Below, in pieces: positions 26,449 through 42,143 of a DNA stretch of 64,000 bases. The notes beneath the pieces were generated by a model, which saw only the letters and a list, made by a program, of their open reading frames with translations, made no database searches and had not been told where the DNA came from. Position 1 is the stretch's first letter, and each line of letters starts with the position of its first letter. The position numbers and the translations under genes were made by a program. This DNA is from Streptomyces pilosus (GTDB lineage Bacteria; Actinomycetota; Actinomycetes; Streptomycetales; Streptomycetaceae), in contig NZ_BMTU01000019.1 in the NCBI RefSeq assembly GCF_014649835.1, positions 1-64,000 of the forward strand. Direction: 5' to 3'.

Positions 26449-27231
26449 TCAGTGGTGAAGTCCCTTCTTGCCGGGTGTCCAGAAGGGCTTGACCTTGATC
26501 TGCGTGCGGGGCCACTTCCGCACGTGGACGAGGTGGTCCCGGACCGCCTGGCAGGTACGCGCCTCGCCCGCGACGTACGCCATGCCGATCTCCTCGGGAA
26601 GCTCCAGCTCCGACACCGCGCCGAGCAGGGCCTGCGAGGAGACGGCCGACGTCCCCTTGCGGTGCGCGCGCCGCAGGACGTGCGGCCCCGGCACGGGCAC
26701 CTCGTCGTCGGGGGTCTCGCTCTCCAGTACCCCGTACACCCGCGCCTCGGGCCCGAGCGCCCTGATCATGGGGCCGAACGCGGCGGACGCGGTCTCCTCA
26801 CCGACGAACACGTGGTACGGAGCGTCCGCCCTCAGGTCGAAATCTCCCAAGGGGCCCCAGAATGAGACCTCTTGACCGACCTGGACATCACGGGCCCAGC
26901 GCAGTCCGATACCCTCGCCGTCATACAGATGCGCTCGGATTTCAACTTCCCGGCCGTCAGCCGACTGGTCCCAGACCGAGTAGGTACGGAGGGTCTCGCC
27001 CGGGCGCAGGATTCCGTACAACGACAGGGGGTCGTTGATCTGGATCCGGATGTGCCGCCCCGGAGGTACGGCCGTCCCGCCCAGCCCGTCGGCGGAGATC
27101 CTGATGCGCTTCATCGTCGGGGTCACTGAGCCCGTCTCCGTGACCACCCCGTCCAGACGCTGCTTGGCGAAGAGGTGTTCGAGGGGATTGAGTGACGGGC
27201 GCCGCGCGGGCTTCACCGTGCCGTCCGGCAT
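26449..27231 (-). CDS. Siderophore-interacting-type flavoprotein
   Basis: The 260-residue protein has an FAD-binding barrel (about 30-140; PGRHIRIQI, LRTYSVWDQ) and a C-terminal SIP/NAD-binding half (HVFVGEETASAAFGPMIRAL, IGMAYVAGEA). ViuB-like members reduce ferric siderophores with NAD(P)H. No siderophore gene is visible, so here it may instead supply electrons to an oxygenase, or be a passenger. It lies between the second SARP and second TetR genes, and its promoter gap of about 350 bases faces the TetR gene. Confidence 0.85.
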   Translation of the reverse strand: MPDGTVKPARRPSLNPLEHLFAKQRLDGVVTETGSVTPTMKRIRISADGLGGTAVPPGRHIRIQINDPLSLYGILRPGETLRTYSVWDQSADGREVEIRAHLYDGEGIGLRWARDVQVGQEVSFWGPLGDFDLRADAPYHVFVGEETASAAFGPMIRALGPEARVYGVLESETPDDEVPVPGPHVLRRAHRKGTSAVSSQALLGAVSELELPEEIGMAYVAGEARTCQAVRDHLVHVRKWPRTQIKVKPFWTPGKKGLHH

Positions 27232-27525
27232 GAGGACTCCTTCTCGTGGTCACGTGGTGCGAGGGGCATGTCCGGTCGCTCCGCCGCCGCACGGCGCGGT
27301 CCGCGGCGGCCTGCCTCCCCGGCGCGCCGCCCGTCCGCCCGACCGGGGCGCCCCGCGCCGCCGCCGCCCGGCAGGGGCTCCGGACGTGACCAGTGGCGGC
27401 GGGCCGGCATCTCGGCCTTCCGTCCCGCCCGACCCTCTGACACCTCGGCCTCCCGCACACCGCACCTGTGGACTATGCGTCGCTTGCTCATTAATGTTTG
27501 ATGCGCTGACTTAGATTACTGCCAC

Positions 27526-27557
27526 TAACAAACCATAGGTTGCCTACCATGTCAATG
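27526..27557 (+). promoter_or_regulatory. Conserved promoter/operator block, copy B
   Basis: TAACAAACCATAGG, a short spacer, then CCTACCATGTCAATG matches the block before the first TetR gene (1,942-1,973, minus strand) at nearly every position, at a similar distance from the start codon. It contains the small inverted repeat TAGG-TTG-CCTA. Confidence 0.6.
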
Positions 27558-27578
27558 ACCCGAAAGTGAGGACAGAAG

Positions 27579-28310
27579 ATGCCGCAGCAGACGGCAAGCA
27601 GCCGTGTGCAGAAGCGCCGGCAGGCCACCCTGCTGGAGATCCGCAGCACGGCACGCCAGCTCCTGCGTGAGCACGGGCGGGCGAGCGTGACGGTCAACGC
27701 CGTGGCCCGTGAGATGGGCATGAGCGGACCCGCCGTGTACCGCTACTACCCGAGCCACGACGCCCTGGTCGAGGCCCTGATCGCGGACTTCTACCAGGAG
27801 CTGACGACGACCATGCAGACGGCGCGGGACGCCTGTCCGCCGGAGCACCCCGGCAGACGGCTGACCGCCACCTGTCGCGCGATGCGGACCTGGGCCATCA
27901 CCCACCCGGGTGAGTTCAGCTGGATGTTCGCCAGCCCGGTCGACGCCGCGACCCGCCGCGACGCGGAGTCGCCGCGGCTGCGCGCCGGGCAGCAGTTCGA
28001 GAAGGTCTTCCTCGACCAGTTCGCCGACATCTGGGAGAGGAACCCCCACCCGGCCACGCCCTTCGAGGACCTCGCCCCCTCGTTGCAGGAGCAGATCCTC
28101 GAGTACGCGTCCCGGACCGACAGCCCGCTGCCTCCCGAGGCGCTGCACCAGTTCCTGACGAGCTGGATCAGGCTCTACGGGCTGCTGTGCATGGAAGTCC
28201 TCCATCAGCTGGATTTCGCCTACTCGGACCTGGAGCCGGTCTTCGAGGAGAACCTCAGGGAGCTGTGCGCCATGCACCACCTCGAGTACGAGCCGCCGCG
28301 GACGCCCTAG
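27579..28310 (+). CDS. TetR/AcrR-family regulator (second copy)
   Basis: The 243-residue protein is nearly collinear with the TetR at 1,193-1,921: it shares KRRQATLLEIR, VTVNAVAREMGMSGPAVYRYY, DFYQELTTTM and ARDACPPEHPGRRL. The HTH occupies about residues 15-60. Two paralogues with near-identical recognition helices and shared upstream blocks could bind each other's operators. Its ATG follows GTGAGGACAG, and a 13-bp hairpin follows the stop codon. Confidence 0.9.
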   Translation: MPQQTASSRVQKRRQATLLEIRSTARQLLREHGRASVTVNAVAREMGMSGPAVYRYYPSHDALVEALIADFYQELTTTMQTARDACPPEHPGRRLTATCRAMRTWAITHPGEFSWMFASPVDAATRRDAESPRLRAGQQFEKVFLDQFADIWERNPHPATPFEDLAPSLQEQILEYASRTDSPLPPEALHQFLTSWIRLYGLLCMEVLHQLDFAYSDLEPVFEENLRELCAMHHLEYEPPRTP

Positions 28311-28314
28311 CGAC

Positions 28315-28345
28315 GCCCGGGCCTCCCCCGGAGGGAGGCCCGGGC
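28315..28345. terminator. Bidirectional terminator hairpin
   Basis: GCCCGGGCCTCCC and its exact complement form a 13-bp stem with a 5-base loop between the convergent TetR and PKS genes. Confidence 0.85.
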
Positions 28346-28401
28346 AGACGTGCTCGGGCAGCGCGGCCCGGGCGAGGGCCCGCCCGAGCCGCCTCGGCAC
28401 C

Positions 28402-34905
<6,504 letters not shown>

Positions 34906-35013
34906 CGGCTCGGTATCCCTTTCCGGAAGTCTGGTGACGGCCGGGCAGCCGTCGTACGGGGAAGCGGGTGCTGACCGGCCCGCGGGACCGGTGCGGGCGC
35001 GCGGGGGCGGCCG

Positions 35014-38000
35014 TCAGTCGGCGGTGCCGTCGGAGAGTTCCGTGTCGATCAGGGCGAACAGCTCCTCCACCGAGGCGGATTCGATCCGGGCGGCCGGGGC
35101 CGGTTCGTCCGCCCGGGCGGTGTCCGGTGCCGGGGTGGCGAGCCTGGACGCCATGCTCCGGAGGCGGCGCCGGACCATCTGCCGGTGCCGCTCGTCCACG
35201 GGGTTCTCCGCGAGCACGGTGTCGAGGCGGTCCAGTTCGGACAGGACCAGCGCGGCCCCGTCGGCCTCGGCCGGCGCCAGCCGTTCGAGGACGTGGGCGG
35301 CGACGTCGCGCGGGGTCGGGTGGTCGAAGACCAGGGTGGCGGGCAGGCCCAGCCCGGTCGCGGCGGTGAGCCGGTTGCGCATCTGCACGGCCGCCAGCGA
35401 GTCGAAGCCCATCTCCTGGAACGCCTGGTCGGCGGCGATCGCGTGCAGGTCCGGCCGCCCGGTCACGGCGGCGGCCTCCGACCGGACCAGATCGAGGAGG
35501 AACGTCCGGCGTTCCGCCTCGTCCAGGTCCGCGAGCCGGTCGGCCAGGGGGGCGGCTCCGGAGTCGGCGGCGGTGTGCGCGCTCCGGCGGGCCGTACGTC
35601 CGGCCAGGTCGCGCAGGGCGGGGGGCACGACCTCGTGGCCGCGCAGCGCGGCCCGGTCCACGACGCCCGCGATCACCGCGGCCGCACCGCCCCCGCTCGC
35701 GCCGAGGGCGACCGCCCGGTCGAAGAGGCCACGGCCCCGGTCCGGGGTGAGCGGCCTGAACAGGTGGTGACCGGAGCGCCGTACCGCGGTACCGGGACCG
35801 TCGTCGGGCCGGACGCCCGCCGGCGACGGCGCCGGGCCGGCCGGCTCCCACGGCGCCCAGGCCACGGCGGTGGCGGGCAGCCCGAGCGCCTTGCGGTGCC
35901 GGGCCAGCCCGTCGACGTACGCGTCGGCCGCCGCCGTGTTCGCCCGGCCCGGGCCGCCGAACGTACCGGCCGGCGACGAGCAGAGGACGAAGGCGGTGAG
36001 GTCCAGGTGCCGGGTGAGTTCGTGCAGGTTCCGGGCCGCGTCGGCCTTCGGCCGCAGCACCCGGTCGAGCTGCCGCGGCGTCATCGTGGACAGCGCGCCG
36101 TCCTCCGTCACGCCGGCCGCGTGCACGACCGCGGTGAGCGGACGGTCCTCCGGTACGGCCGCCAGCACCGCCGCCAGCGCCTCCCGGTCCGCCGCGTCGC
36201 ACGCGGCGAACGCCACCCGCGCACCCGACTCGCGCAGCTCCGCGGCCAGGTCGTCCGCTCCCGGTGCCTCGGCACCACGACGGCTGACCAGCAGGAGGTC
36301 CGTGACCGCGTGCTCGGCCACCAGGTGCCGGGCCAGCTCGGCCCCGAGGGCTCCGGTGCCGCCGGTCACCAGGACCGTGCCGTCCGTCCGCCACGGCCGT
36401 CCGGCCGGCTCTCCGGCCGGGACCGGACGCAGCCGGGGCACGTGGATCCGGCCGGCGCGCACCGCCAGTTCGGACTCACCGGACCGCGCCGCCGACGCCA
36501 GCAGGTCCAGCGGCGGGGTGTCCGTGTCCGTATCGGCCAGTACGAGGCTGCCCACGCCCTCGGCACCCGCGGTGCGCAGCATCCCGCGCACGGCCGCCGC
36601 CTCGAGGTCCAGGCGCGCCGCGTCGTCCCGGCCCGTCACGACCGCGTCGCGGGACAGCACCACGACCGGTACGCCCTGCAGCGCGTCCGCGGCCAGCAGT
36701 TCCCGCACGAACGCCAGCGCCCTGCGTGTTCCCTCACGCACGTCGCCCGTGGACGGCCACGGCACGGCCAGCAGGCCGAAGGCCTCACCGCCCGCCTCGA
36801 CGGCCCGGGCGGCCGCCCCGAGGTCGTCGAAGCGGGGGATGCCGGGCACGTCGGCGCCGACCGCCGCCCAGCGGGCCGCGGGGTCGGGGGCGGCGTCCTG
36901 GGGGACCCACTCGATCGCGGACAGGCCCTCGCCGCCCGGGTCGGTGGCCGCGTCGAACTCCTCCGCGGGTACGACCCGGTGGGTGAGCGCGCCGACGTGG
37001 AGCACCGGCTGCCCCTTGGGGTCCAGGAGGTCCAGGCCGATGGTGTCGTCGTCGACGCGGGTGGAACGTACCCGCACGGTGTCGGCGCCCACGGCGAGCA
37101 GCCGTACGTCACGCCAGACCGCGGGCACGACGACGCCGTCCGCGCCGCCGGCCCCGGGCGGTGCCGGGAGCGCGGACAGCGCGGCGTCCAGCAGGGCGGG
37201 GTGCAGGTGGTAGCGGGCGGCCTCGGCGGGCAGCTCCTCGGGAAGGCTCACGTCCGCCGTGTGCGCCCCGCGGGCGCGCTCCTCGCCGGCCGGGTCCGCG
37301 TCCGGGGCGGGCACCGGTGCTCCGTCGGCCGCGAGGAGCCCGCGGGCGCAGGGGCGCCACGGGTCGCCGGACGCGTGCGCGGGGTCCCCGGTGTCGGGCC
37401 GGGTGTGCACGGTGACGGGGCGCCGGCCGTCCTGGTCGGGCGCCGCGACACGGACCTGCAGCTGCAGCCCGCCCGTCTGCGGAAGCACCGGCGGGGCGGA
37501 CAGCGTCAGTTCCTCCAGCACGGTGCGGCCCGCCTCGTCGCCCGCGCGGAGGGCGAGTTCCACGAAGAGCGAGGCGGGCAGCGCACCGGTGCCGGGGAGG
37601 GTGTGCCCGTCGAGCCAGGGGTGGGTACGGCGGGAGAGGCGTCCCGTGAGCAGCACCTCGTCCCGGCCCGCGACCTGCACCGCGGCACCCAGCAGCGGAT
37701 GGCCCGCGCCGACGAGGCCGAGACCGGCCGCGTCACCGCGCCGGGACCGCTCCTCCAGCCAGTACCGCCGGCGCTGGAAGGCGTACGTCGGCAGATCGGC
37801 GCGCACCGCGCCCGGCAGCACCCGCGTCCAGTCGACCCGGCGGCCGCGGGCGTGCAGCAGGCCCAGCAGCGCGGCCAGCGACTCCTGCTCCGGCCGGTCC
37901 GCCCGGAGTGCCGGGGCCACCAGACCGGGTGTCCGTCCGGCCCCGGCCGTGACCAGGGCGCTGAGCACTCCGTCCGGGCCGAGCTCGACGAAGGCGGCGG

Positions 38001-40521
38001 CGCCCTCCTGCTCCAGCCGGCGCACCGCGTCGAAGAACCGCACCTCCTCGCGCAGTTGCCGCGTCCAGTACCGCGGCGAGCATGCCTCGGGTCCGGACAG
38101 CACCTTCCCCGTGACCGTGGACACCAGCGGGATCCGCGGCGCCCGCAGCGACAGGCTCCCGGCGATCCGCTCGAACTCCTCCAGCACGCCGTCCATGTGC
38201 GGCGAATGGAAGGCGTGGCTCACCCGCAGCCGGCGCACCCTCCGGCCTTCCGCACGCCAGCGGGCCTCGAGGTCCTCGACGACGTCGGCGTCCCCGGACA
38301 CCACCACGCTGTCCGGGCCGTTGACCGCGGCCAGTGACACCCGGTCCTCCAGCCCGGCCAGGTCCGCCGCGGTCCTCTCCGCGTCGGCCTGCACCGCGAG
38401 CATCGCGCCGCCGGCCCGCGCCGAGCCCATCAGCCGGCCCCGCGCCGTCACCAGCCGGGCCGCGTCCGCCAGCGACAGGACGCCCGCCACGTGCGCCGCC
38501 GCCACCTCACCGACCGAATGCCCGGCCACGAAGTCCGGCACCACACCGAAGTGTTCGAGGAGACGGAACAACGCCACCTCCAGCGCGAACAGAGCCGGCT
38601 GGGTGAACTCCGTCCGGTCCAGCAGCCGCGCCTGCTCCGACCCCTCCCCGGCGAACACCACGTCCGCCAGCGGCCACGCCAGGTGCGCGTCCAGCGCCCC
38701 GCACACCTCGTCGAACGCCGCGGCGAACTCGGGTACCGACGCGTACAGTTCCCGTCCCATCCCCGGCCGCTGAGCCCCCTGGCCGGTGAACAGGAAGGCG
38801 AGATCCGCCGCGCTCCGCGACGCCGACGGCCCCGCGACGGCCACCGAAGCGTCCGCCGTCCCCGAAGCCAGCGCCCGCAGGCCGCGCACCAGCTCCGCCC
38901 GCGTGCCGCCGGTCACGACCGCGGTCGTGACCAGCAGCGCCCGCTCCGACACGAGGGACCAGGCCACGTCCCGGGGCCGCGGTCCGGCTTCGGCCCCGAC
39001 ACCGGCCGTCAGCAGTCGCGCCGCCTGCCCCCGGAGTCCGTCCGCCGAGCGCCCCGAGACCACCCACGGCACCACCGACAGGCCCCCTGCGGCGACTGGG
39101 GGCGCCACGGGCTCCGCCGGATCCTCCGCGGGAGCCACCGGAGCTTCCTCCACCAGCACGTGGGCGTTCGTCCCGCCGATGCCGAAGGAGGAGACGGCGG
39201 CCCGGCGCGGCGCCCCCGTCTCCGGCCAGGGCCTGGCCTCGGTGAGCAGCTCCACCGCGCCGGACTCCCAGTCGACCTGCGGCGTCGGCGCGTCCACGTG
39301 CAGCGTCTTCGGCAGCACCCCGCGCCGGATCGCCTCCACCATCTTGATCACACCACCGACCCCGGCGGCGGCTTGACTGTGCCCGATGTTCGACTTCAGC
39401 GACCCCAGGTACAGCGGACGCCCGTCACGGCGCTGCTGCCCGTAGGTGGCCAGCAGCGCCTGCGCCTCGATCGGGTCACCCAGCCGCGTGCCCGTCCCGT
39501 GCGCCTCCACCGCGTCCACATCCGCGTACGACAGCCCCGCGTCGGCCAGCGCCTCCCGGATCACCCGCTCCTGCGACGGACCGTTCGGCGCCGTCAGACC
39601 GTTCGAGGCACCGTCCTGGTTCACCGCCGAACCCCGCACCACCGCCAGCACCCGGTGCCCCAGACGCCGCGCGTCCGACAACCGCTCCAGCAGCACCAGA
39701 CCCGCACCCTCCCCCCACACCGTGCCGTCGGCCCCGGCAGCGAACGACTTGCACCGCCCCGACGGCGACAGCGCCCGCTGCCGCGAGAACTCCACGAACG
39801 AGGTCGGCGTGGCCATCACCGTCACGCCCCCGGCCAGCGCCAGATCGCACTCACCCCGGCGCAGCGCCGTCGCCGCCAGGTGGATCCCCACCAGCGACGA
39901 CGAACACGCCGTGTCCACCGCCACCGCGGGACCCTCGAACCCGAACGTGTACGAGACCCGGCCCACGGCGATGCTGCTGGAGGCACCCCCCGCGACGTAG
40001 CCCTGGACGTCGACGGGGACGTCGTCCAGGATGCTCGCGGCGAACCCCTGGTACATCAGCCCGGCGAAGACTCCGGTGCGGCTGCCGCGCAACGCGGCCG
40101 GCACCAGCCCCGCGCTCTCCATCGCCTCCCACGCCGTCTCCAGCAGCAGCCGCTGCTGCGGGTCCGCCGCCAGCGCCTCCCGCGGCGACATCCCGAAGAA
40201 CTCGGGTTCGAAATCGGCGGCGTCCTCCAGGAATCCGCCCTCACGCACGTAGGACTTGCCCGCCCGGTCCGGGTCCGGGTCGTAGACGTCCTCGTCCCAT
40301 CCCCGGTCGTCCGGGAAGGGGGAGACCGCGTCCACCCCGCGGTCCAGCAGCTCCCACAGTTCCTGCGGGCCGTTCACCCCGCCCGGGAACCGGCACGCCA
40401 TCCCCACGACCGCGATCGGCTCGCACGCCCGGTCCTCCACCTCACGCAACCGCCGCCGGGCGTCCCGCGCATCCGCGACCGCGCGCTTGAGGTACTCCCG
40501 CAGTTCCTTCTCATCAGCCAT
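35014..40521 (-). CDS. Type I PKS, KS-AT-DH-KR(inactive)-ACP
   Basis: The 1,835-residue protein begins with a docking coiled coil (about 1-35). KS: Cys206 in DTACSSS, EAHGTGT, KSNIGH. AT: GHSVGE with Ser669 and HAFH, the malonyl-type pair. DH: His973 in HTLPGTGALP, with a second motif LLDAALS lacking the usual Gln/His. KR: GGTGALG is kept, but the catalytic Tyr is Thr1529 (NTAAAD for NYAAAN) and LDD reads TED, so reduction is unlikely. ACP: Ser1708 in MGFDSL. The C-terminus (about 1,755-1,835) looks like a docking domain with VEELFALID. It should hand its chain to the terminal module encoded 108 bases downstream. Confidence 0.93.
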   Translation of the reverse strand: MADEKELREYLKRAVADARDARRRLREVEDRACEPIAVVGMACRFPGGVNGPQELWELLDRGVDAVSPFPDDRGWDEDVYDPDPDRAGKSYVREGGFLEDAADFEPEFFGMSPREALAADPQQRLLLETAWEAMESAGLVPAALRGSRTGVFAGLMYQGFAASILDDVPVDVQGYVAGGASSSIAVGRVSYTFGFEGPAVAVDTACSSSLVGIHLAATALRRGECDLALAGGVTVMATPTSFVEFSRQRALSPSGRCKSFAAGADGTVWGEGAGLVLLERLSDARRLGHRVLAVVRGSAVNQDGASNGLTAPNGPSQERVIREALADAGLSYADVDAVEAHGTGTRLGDPIEAQALLATYGQQRRDGRPLYLGSLKSNIGHSQAAAGVGGVIKMVEAIRRGVLPKTLHVDAPTPQVDWESGAVELLTEARPWPETGAPRRAAVSSFGIGGTNAHVLVEEAPVAPAEDPAEPVAPPVAAGGLSVVPWVVSGRSADGLRGQAARLLTAGVGAEAGPRPRDVAWSLVSERALLVTTAVVTGGTRAELVRGLRALASGTADASVAVAGPSASRSAADLAFLFTGQGAQRPGMGRELYASVPEFAAAFDEVCGALDAHLAWPLADVVFAGEGSEQARLLDRTEFTQPALFALEVALFRLLEHFGVVPDFVAGHSVGEVAAAHVAGVLSLADAARLVTARGRLMGSARAGGAMLAVQADAERTAADLAGLEDRVSLAAVNGPDSVVVSGDADVVEDLEARWRAEGRRVRRLRVSHAFHSPHMDGVLEEFERIAGSLSLRAPRIPLVSTVTGKVLSGPEACSPRYWTRQLREEVRFFDAVRRLEQEGAAAFVELGPDGVLSALVTAGAGRTPGLVAPALRADRPEQESLAALLGLLHARGRRVDWTRVLPGAVRADLPTYAFQRRRYWLEERSRRGDAAGLGLVGAGHPLLGAAVQVAGRDEVLLTGRLSRRTHPWLDGHTLPGTGALPASLFVELALRAGDEAGRTVLEELTLSAPPVLPQTGGLQLQVRVAAPDQDGRRPVTVHTRPDTGDPAHASGDPWRPCARGLLAADGAPVPAPDADPAGEERARGAHTADVSLPEELPAEAARYHLHPALLDAALSALPAPPGAGGADGVVVPAVWRDVRLLAVGADTVRVRSTRVDDDTIGLDLLDPKGQPVLHVGALTHRVVPAEEFDAATDPGGEGLSAIEWVPQDAAPDPAARWAAVGADVPGIPRFDDLGAAARAVEAGGEAFGLLAVPWPSTGDVREGTRRALAFVRELLAADALQGVPVVVLSRDAVVTGRDDAARLDLEAAAVRGMLRTAGAEGVGSLVLADTDTDTPPLDLLASAARSGESELAVRAGRIHVPRLRPVPAGEPAGRPWRTDGTVLVTGGTGALGAELARHLVAEHAVTDLLLVSRRGAEAPGADDLAAELRESGARVAFAACDAADREALAAVLAAVPEDRPLTAVVHAAGVTEDGALSTMTPRQLDRVLRPKADAARNLHELTRHLDLTAFVLCSSPAGTFGGPGRANTAAADAYVDGLARHRKALGLPATAVAWAPWEPAGPAPSPAGVRPDDGPGTAVRRSGHHLFRPLTPDRGRGLFDRAVALGASGGGAAAVIAGVVDRAALRGHEVVPPALRDLAGRTARRSAHTAADSGAAPLADRLADLDEAERRTFLLDLVRSEAAAVTGRPDLHAIAADQAFQEMGFDSLAAVQMRNRLTAATGLGLPATLVFDHPTPRDVAAHVLERLAPAEADGAALVLSELDRLDTVLAENPVDERHRQMVRRRLRSMASRLATPAPDTARADEPAPAARIESASVEELFALIDTELSDGTAD
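39164..39707. repeat. Near-identical KS tract, copy in upstream module
   Basis: Partner of the tract at 33,575-34,118. It lies in the C-terminal half of the KS and the following linker of this module. Confidence 0.8.
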
Positions 40522-41185
40522 CTGAATCCAACCGCTCCAAAGTCGTACGTACGGGTGGGGTGGTCGAAGATCGGCATGCCGGGCCGCCGGAGCCCCGCAC
40601 GCGGCGTTCGGCTGGTCGCGCGGACAGGCCGCGGTTCCTCCTGTCGTGGTGCGCCCCCCGGCACTTTTCCGCCCCGCGACGCACTGCCCGCGTTTCCCCC
40701 ATTGCCCATGTCCCCCACCAGGACGAATGCCATGGAATTCAGCGGACCCATATGCGCGTGAAGCCTAGACCGGGGCCAGTCACAGCCCGGTAATCGCTGT
40801 CTTTCGACGGGCCGGAGAGCGGGCCGTTACCGTGGGGTTCCCCGCCTTCGCACCACGGGATCGCAGGCCGGGGGCGCCACTTGAGGGCCGATCCGGGACA
40901 GGTGAGCCGCCGATTGACGGCAGATGTGCACCCCCTGATTAATATGCATTTTCATTCGGCGAATTAACGCCGCACAACACAGGGGGTATTTCGGATCATG
41001 GATCTGCGACATACGGAGAATTCCGCGCCGAGTGCGGAGCGGTGGCCGACGCGGGGTGCGGGCTTTCCCGCGCCGCCGGGGGCAGCGCCGCGCTCGTGGC
41101 CGAAGGAGTCGGAAGTGCTGTGAGCCGCCCCGTCCGGCGCGGCCAACCCCCTGTGTCACTCTCCCGGAAGGTGTGCGAGACCGAC
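40522..41185. promoter_or_regulatory. Divergent promoter region, PKS operon and small SARP
   Basis: The 664 bases between the divergent PKS and SARP genes hold no convincing gene. An AT-rich island near 40,935-40,970 (GATTAATATGCATTTTCATT) is preceded by TTGACG at about 40,913 and is a likely promoter. A perfect inverted repeat CGGCG-AATTAA-CGCCG at 40,957-40,972 could be an operator. Confidence 0.5.
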
Positions 41186-42085
41186 GTGGAATTCTCCGTA
41201 CTGGGACCCCTGCGCATGATCGAGCGCGGCGAGTCCTACACGCCGACGGCTCCGAAGCAGCGGCAACTGCTCACCCTGCTGCTCCTCAACGCGAACCAGG
41301 TCGTGTCCACCGACACGTGTATCGAAGAGCTGTGGGAGAACTCCCCTCCCAACAGCGCACTGTCCACCCTCCAGTCGTACATCCTCCAGCTGCGGCGCAG
41401 CCTGCGGCGGGTGCCGCGGATCGGCAGCCTCCAGGCCGCCCGCGACATCCTGCAGACCCGCGACGGCGGCTACCTGCTGACCGTGCACAGCGACGAACTC
41501 GACACCAACCGGTTCTGGTCCCTGGTGCGCGAGGGCCGCTCGGCGCTCCACCACGACGACGTGCGGGCTTCGGCCTGTCTCTCCGAGGCCCTGCGCCTGT
41601 GGCAGGGGGCCGCCCTCTCCGACGTACAGCGGGGTCCCGTCCTGCGGGCCCATCTCGTGGGTCTGGAGGAGGAACGCACCAGCGTGCAGGAGCAGCGCAT
41701 CGGCGCGGACCTCCGGCTCGGCCGGCACCAGGAGCTGCTGGGCGAGCTGAGCCGGCTTACGGCGAAGTACCCGATGCACGAGGGTCTGCACGCCCAGTTC
41801 ATGCTCGCGCTGCACCGCACCGGCCGCCGCACCCAGGCGCTGGAGGTGCTGCGGCGGCTGAGCACCGTGCTGCGCGAGGAGCTCGGCCTCGACCCCTCGC
41901 CGCGGGTGCGCCGGCTGCACCAGGCGATCCTGGCGGGCGACCCCGCCATCGACCTGCTGGCGCACACCGACTCCGTGCTGGCCGCCGAACCCGGCGTGCC
42001 GAACGGGCGTCCCGCACCGCAGGGCGGCGACCTGGTGACCGCGGGAGCACCCGCCAGGCGGTACGAGCAGCTGGCGCGGCGCTGA
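41186..42085 (+). CDS. Small SARP-family activator
   Basis: From GTG 41,186 the protein has 299 residues, near the usual size of ActII-ORF4/DnrI-type SARPs. It has an OmpR-type winged helix (about 1-95; VEFSVLGPLRM, PKQRQLLTLLLLNANQVV) and a BTAD (about 100-260; LRLWQGAALSDV, LMLALHRTGRR-like repeats). It lacks the cyclase and ATPase regions of the two large SARPs and is more distant from them. Other in-frame GTG codons upstream (for example 41,171) are possible starts. It lies divergent to the type I PKS genes and probably switches them on. Confidence 0.85.
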   Translation: MEFSVLGPLRMIERGESYTPTAPKQRQLLTLLLLNANQVVSTDTCIEELWENSPPNSALSTLQSYILQLRRSLRRVPRIGSLQAARDILQTRDGGYLLTVHSDELDTNRFWSLVREGRSALHHDDVRASACLSEALRLWQGAALSDVQRGPVLRAHLVGLEEERTSVQEQRIGADLRLGRHQELLGELSRLTAKYPMHEGLHAQFMLALHRTGRRTQALEVLRRLSTVLREELGLDPSPRVRRLHQAILAGDPAIDLLAHTDSVLAAEPGVPNGRPAPQGGDLVTAGAPARRYEQLARR

Positions 42086-42097
42086 TCACGGCCCGCT

Positions 42098-42136
42098 CCC
42101 CCGACGGGGGCCGGGGCGGCACACCCCTGTCGGGGG
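42098..42136. terminator. Hairpin between convergent regulators
   Basis: CCCCCGAC and GTCGGGGG form an 8-bp stem separated by 23 bases, between the small SARP gene and the TetR gene that ends at 42,144. Confidence 0.45.
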
Positions 42137-42143
42137 CGGCGCC

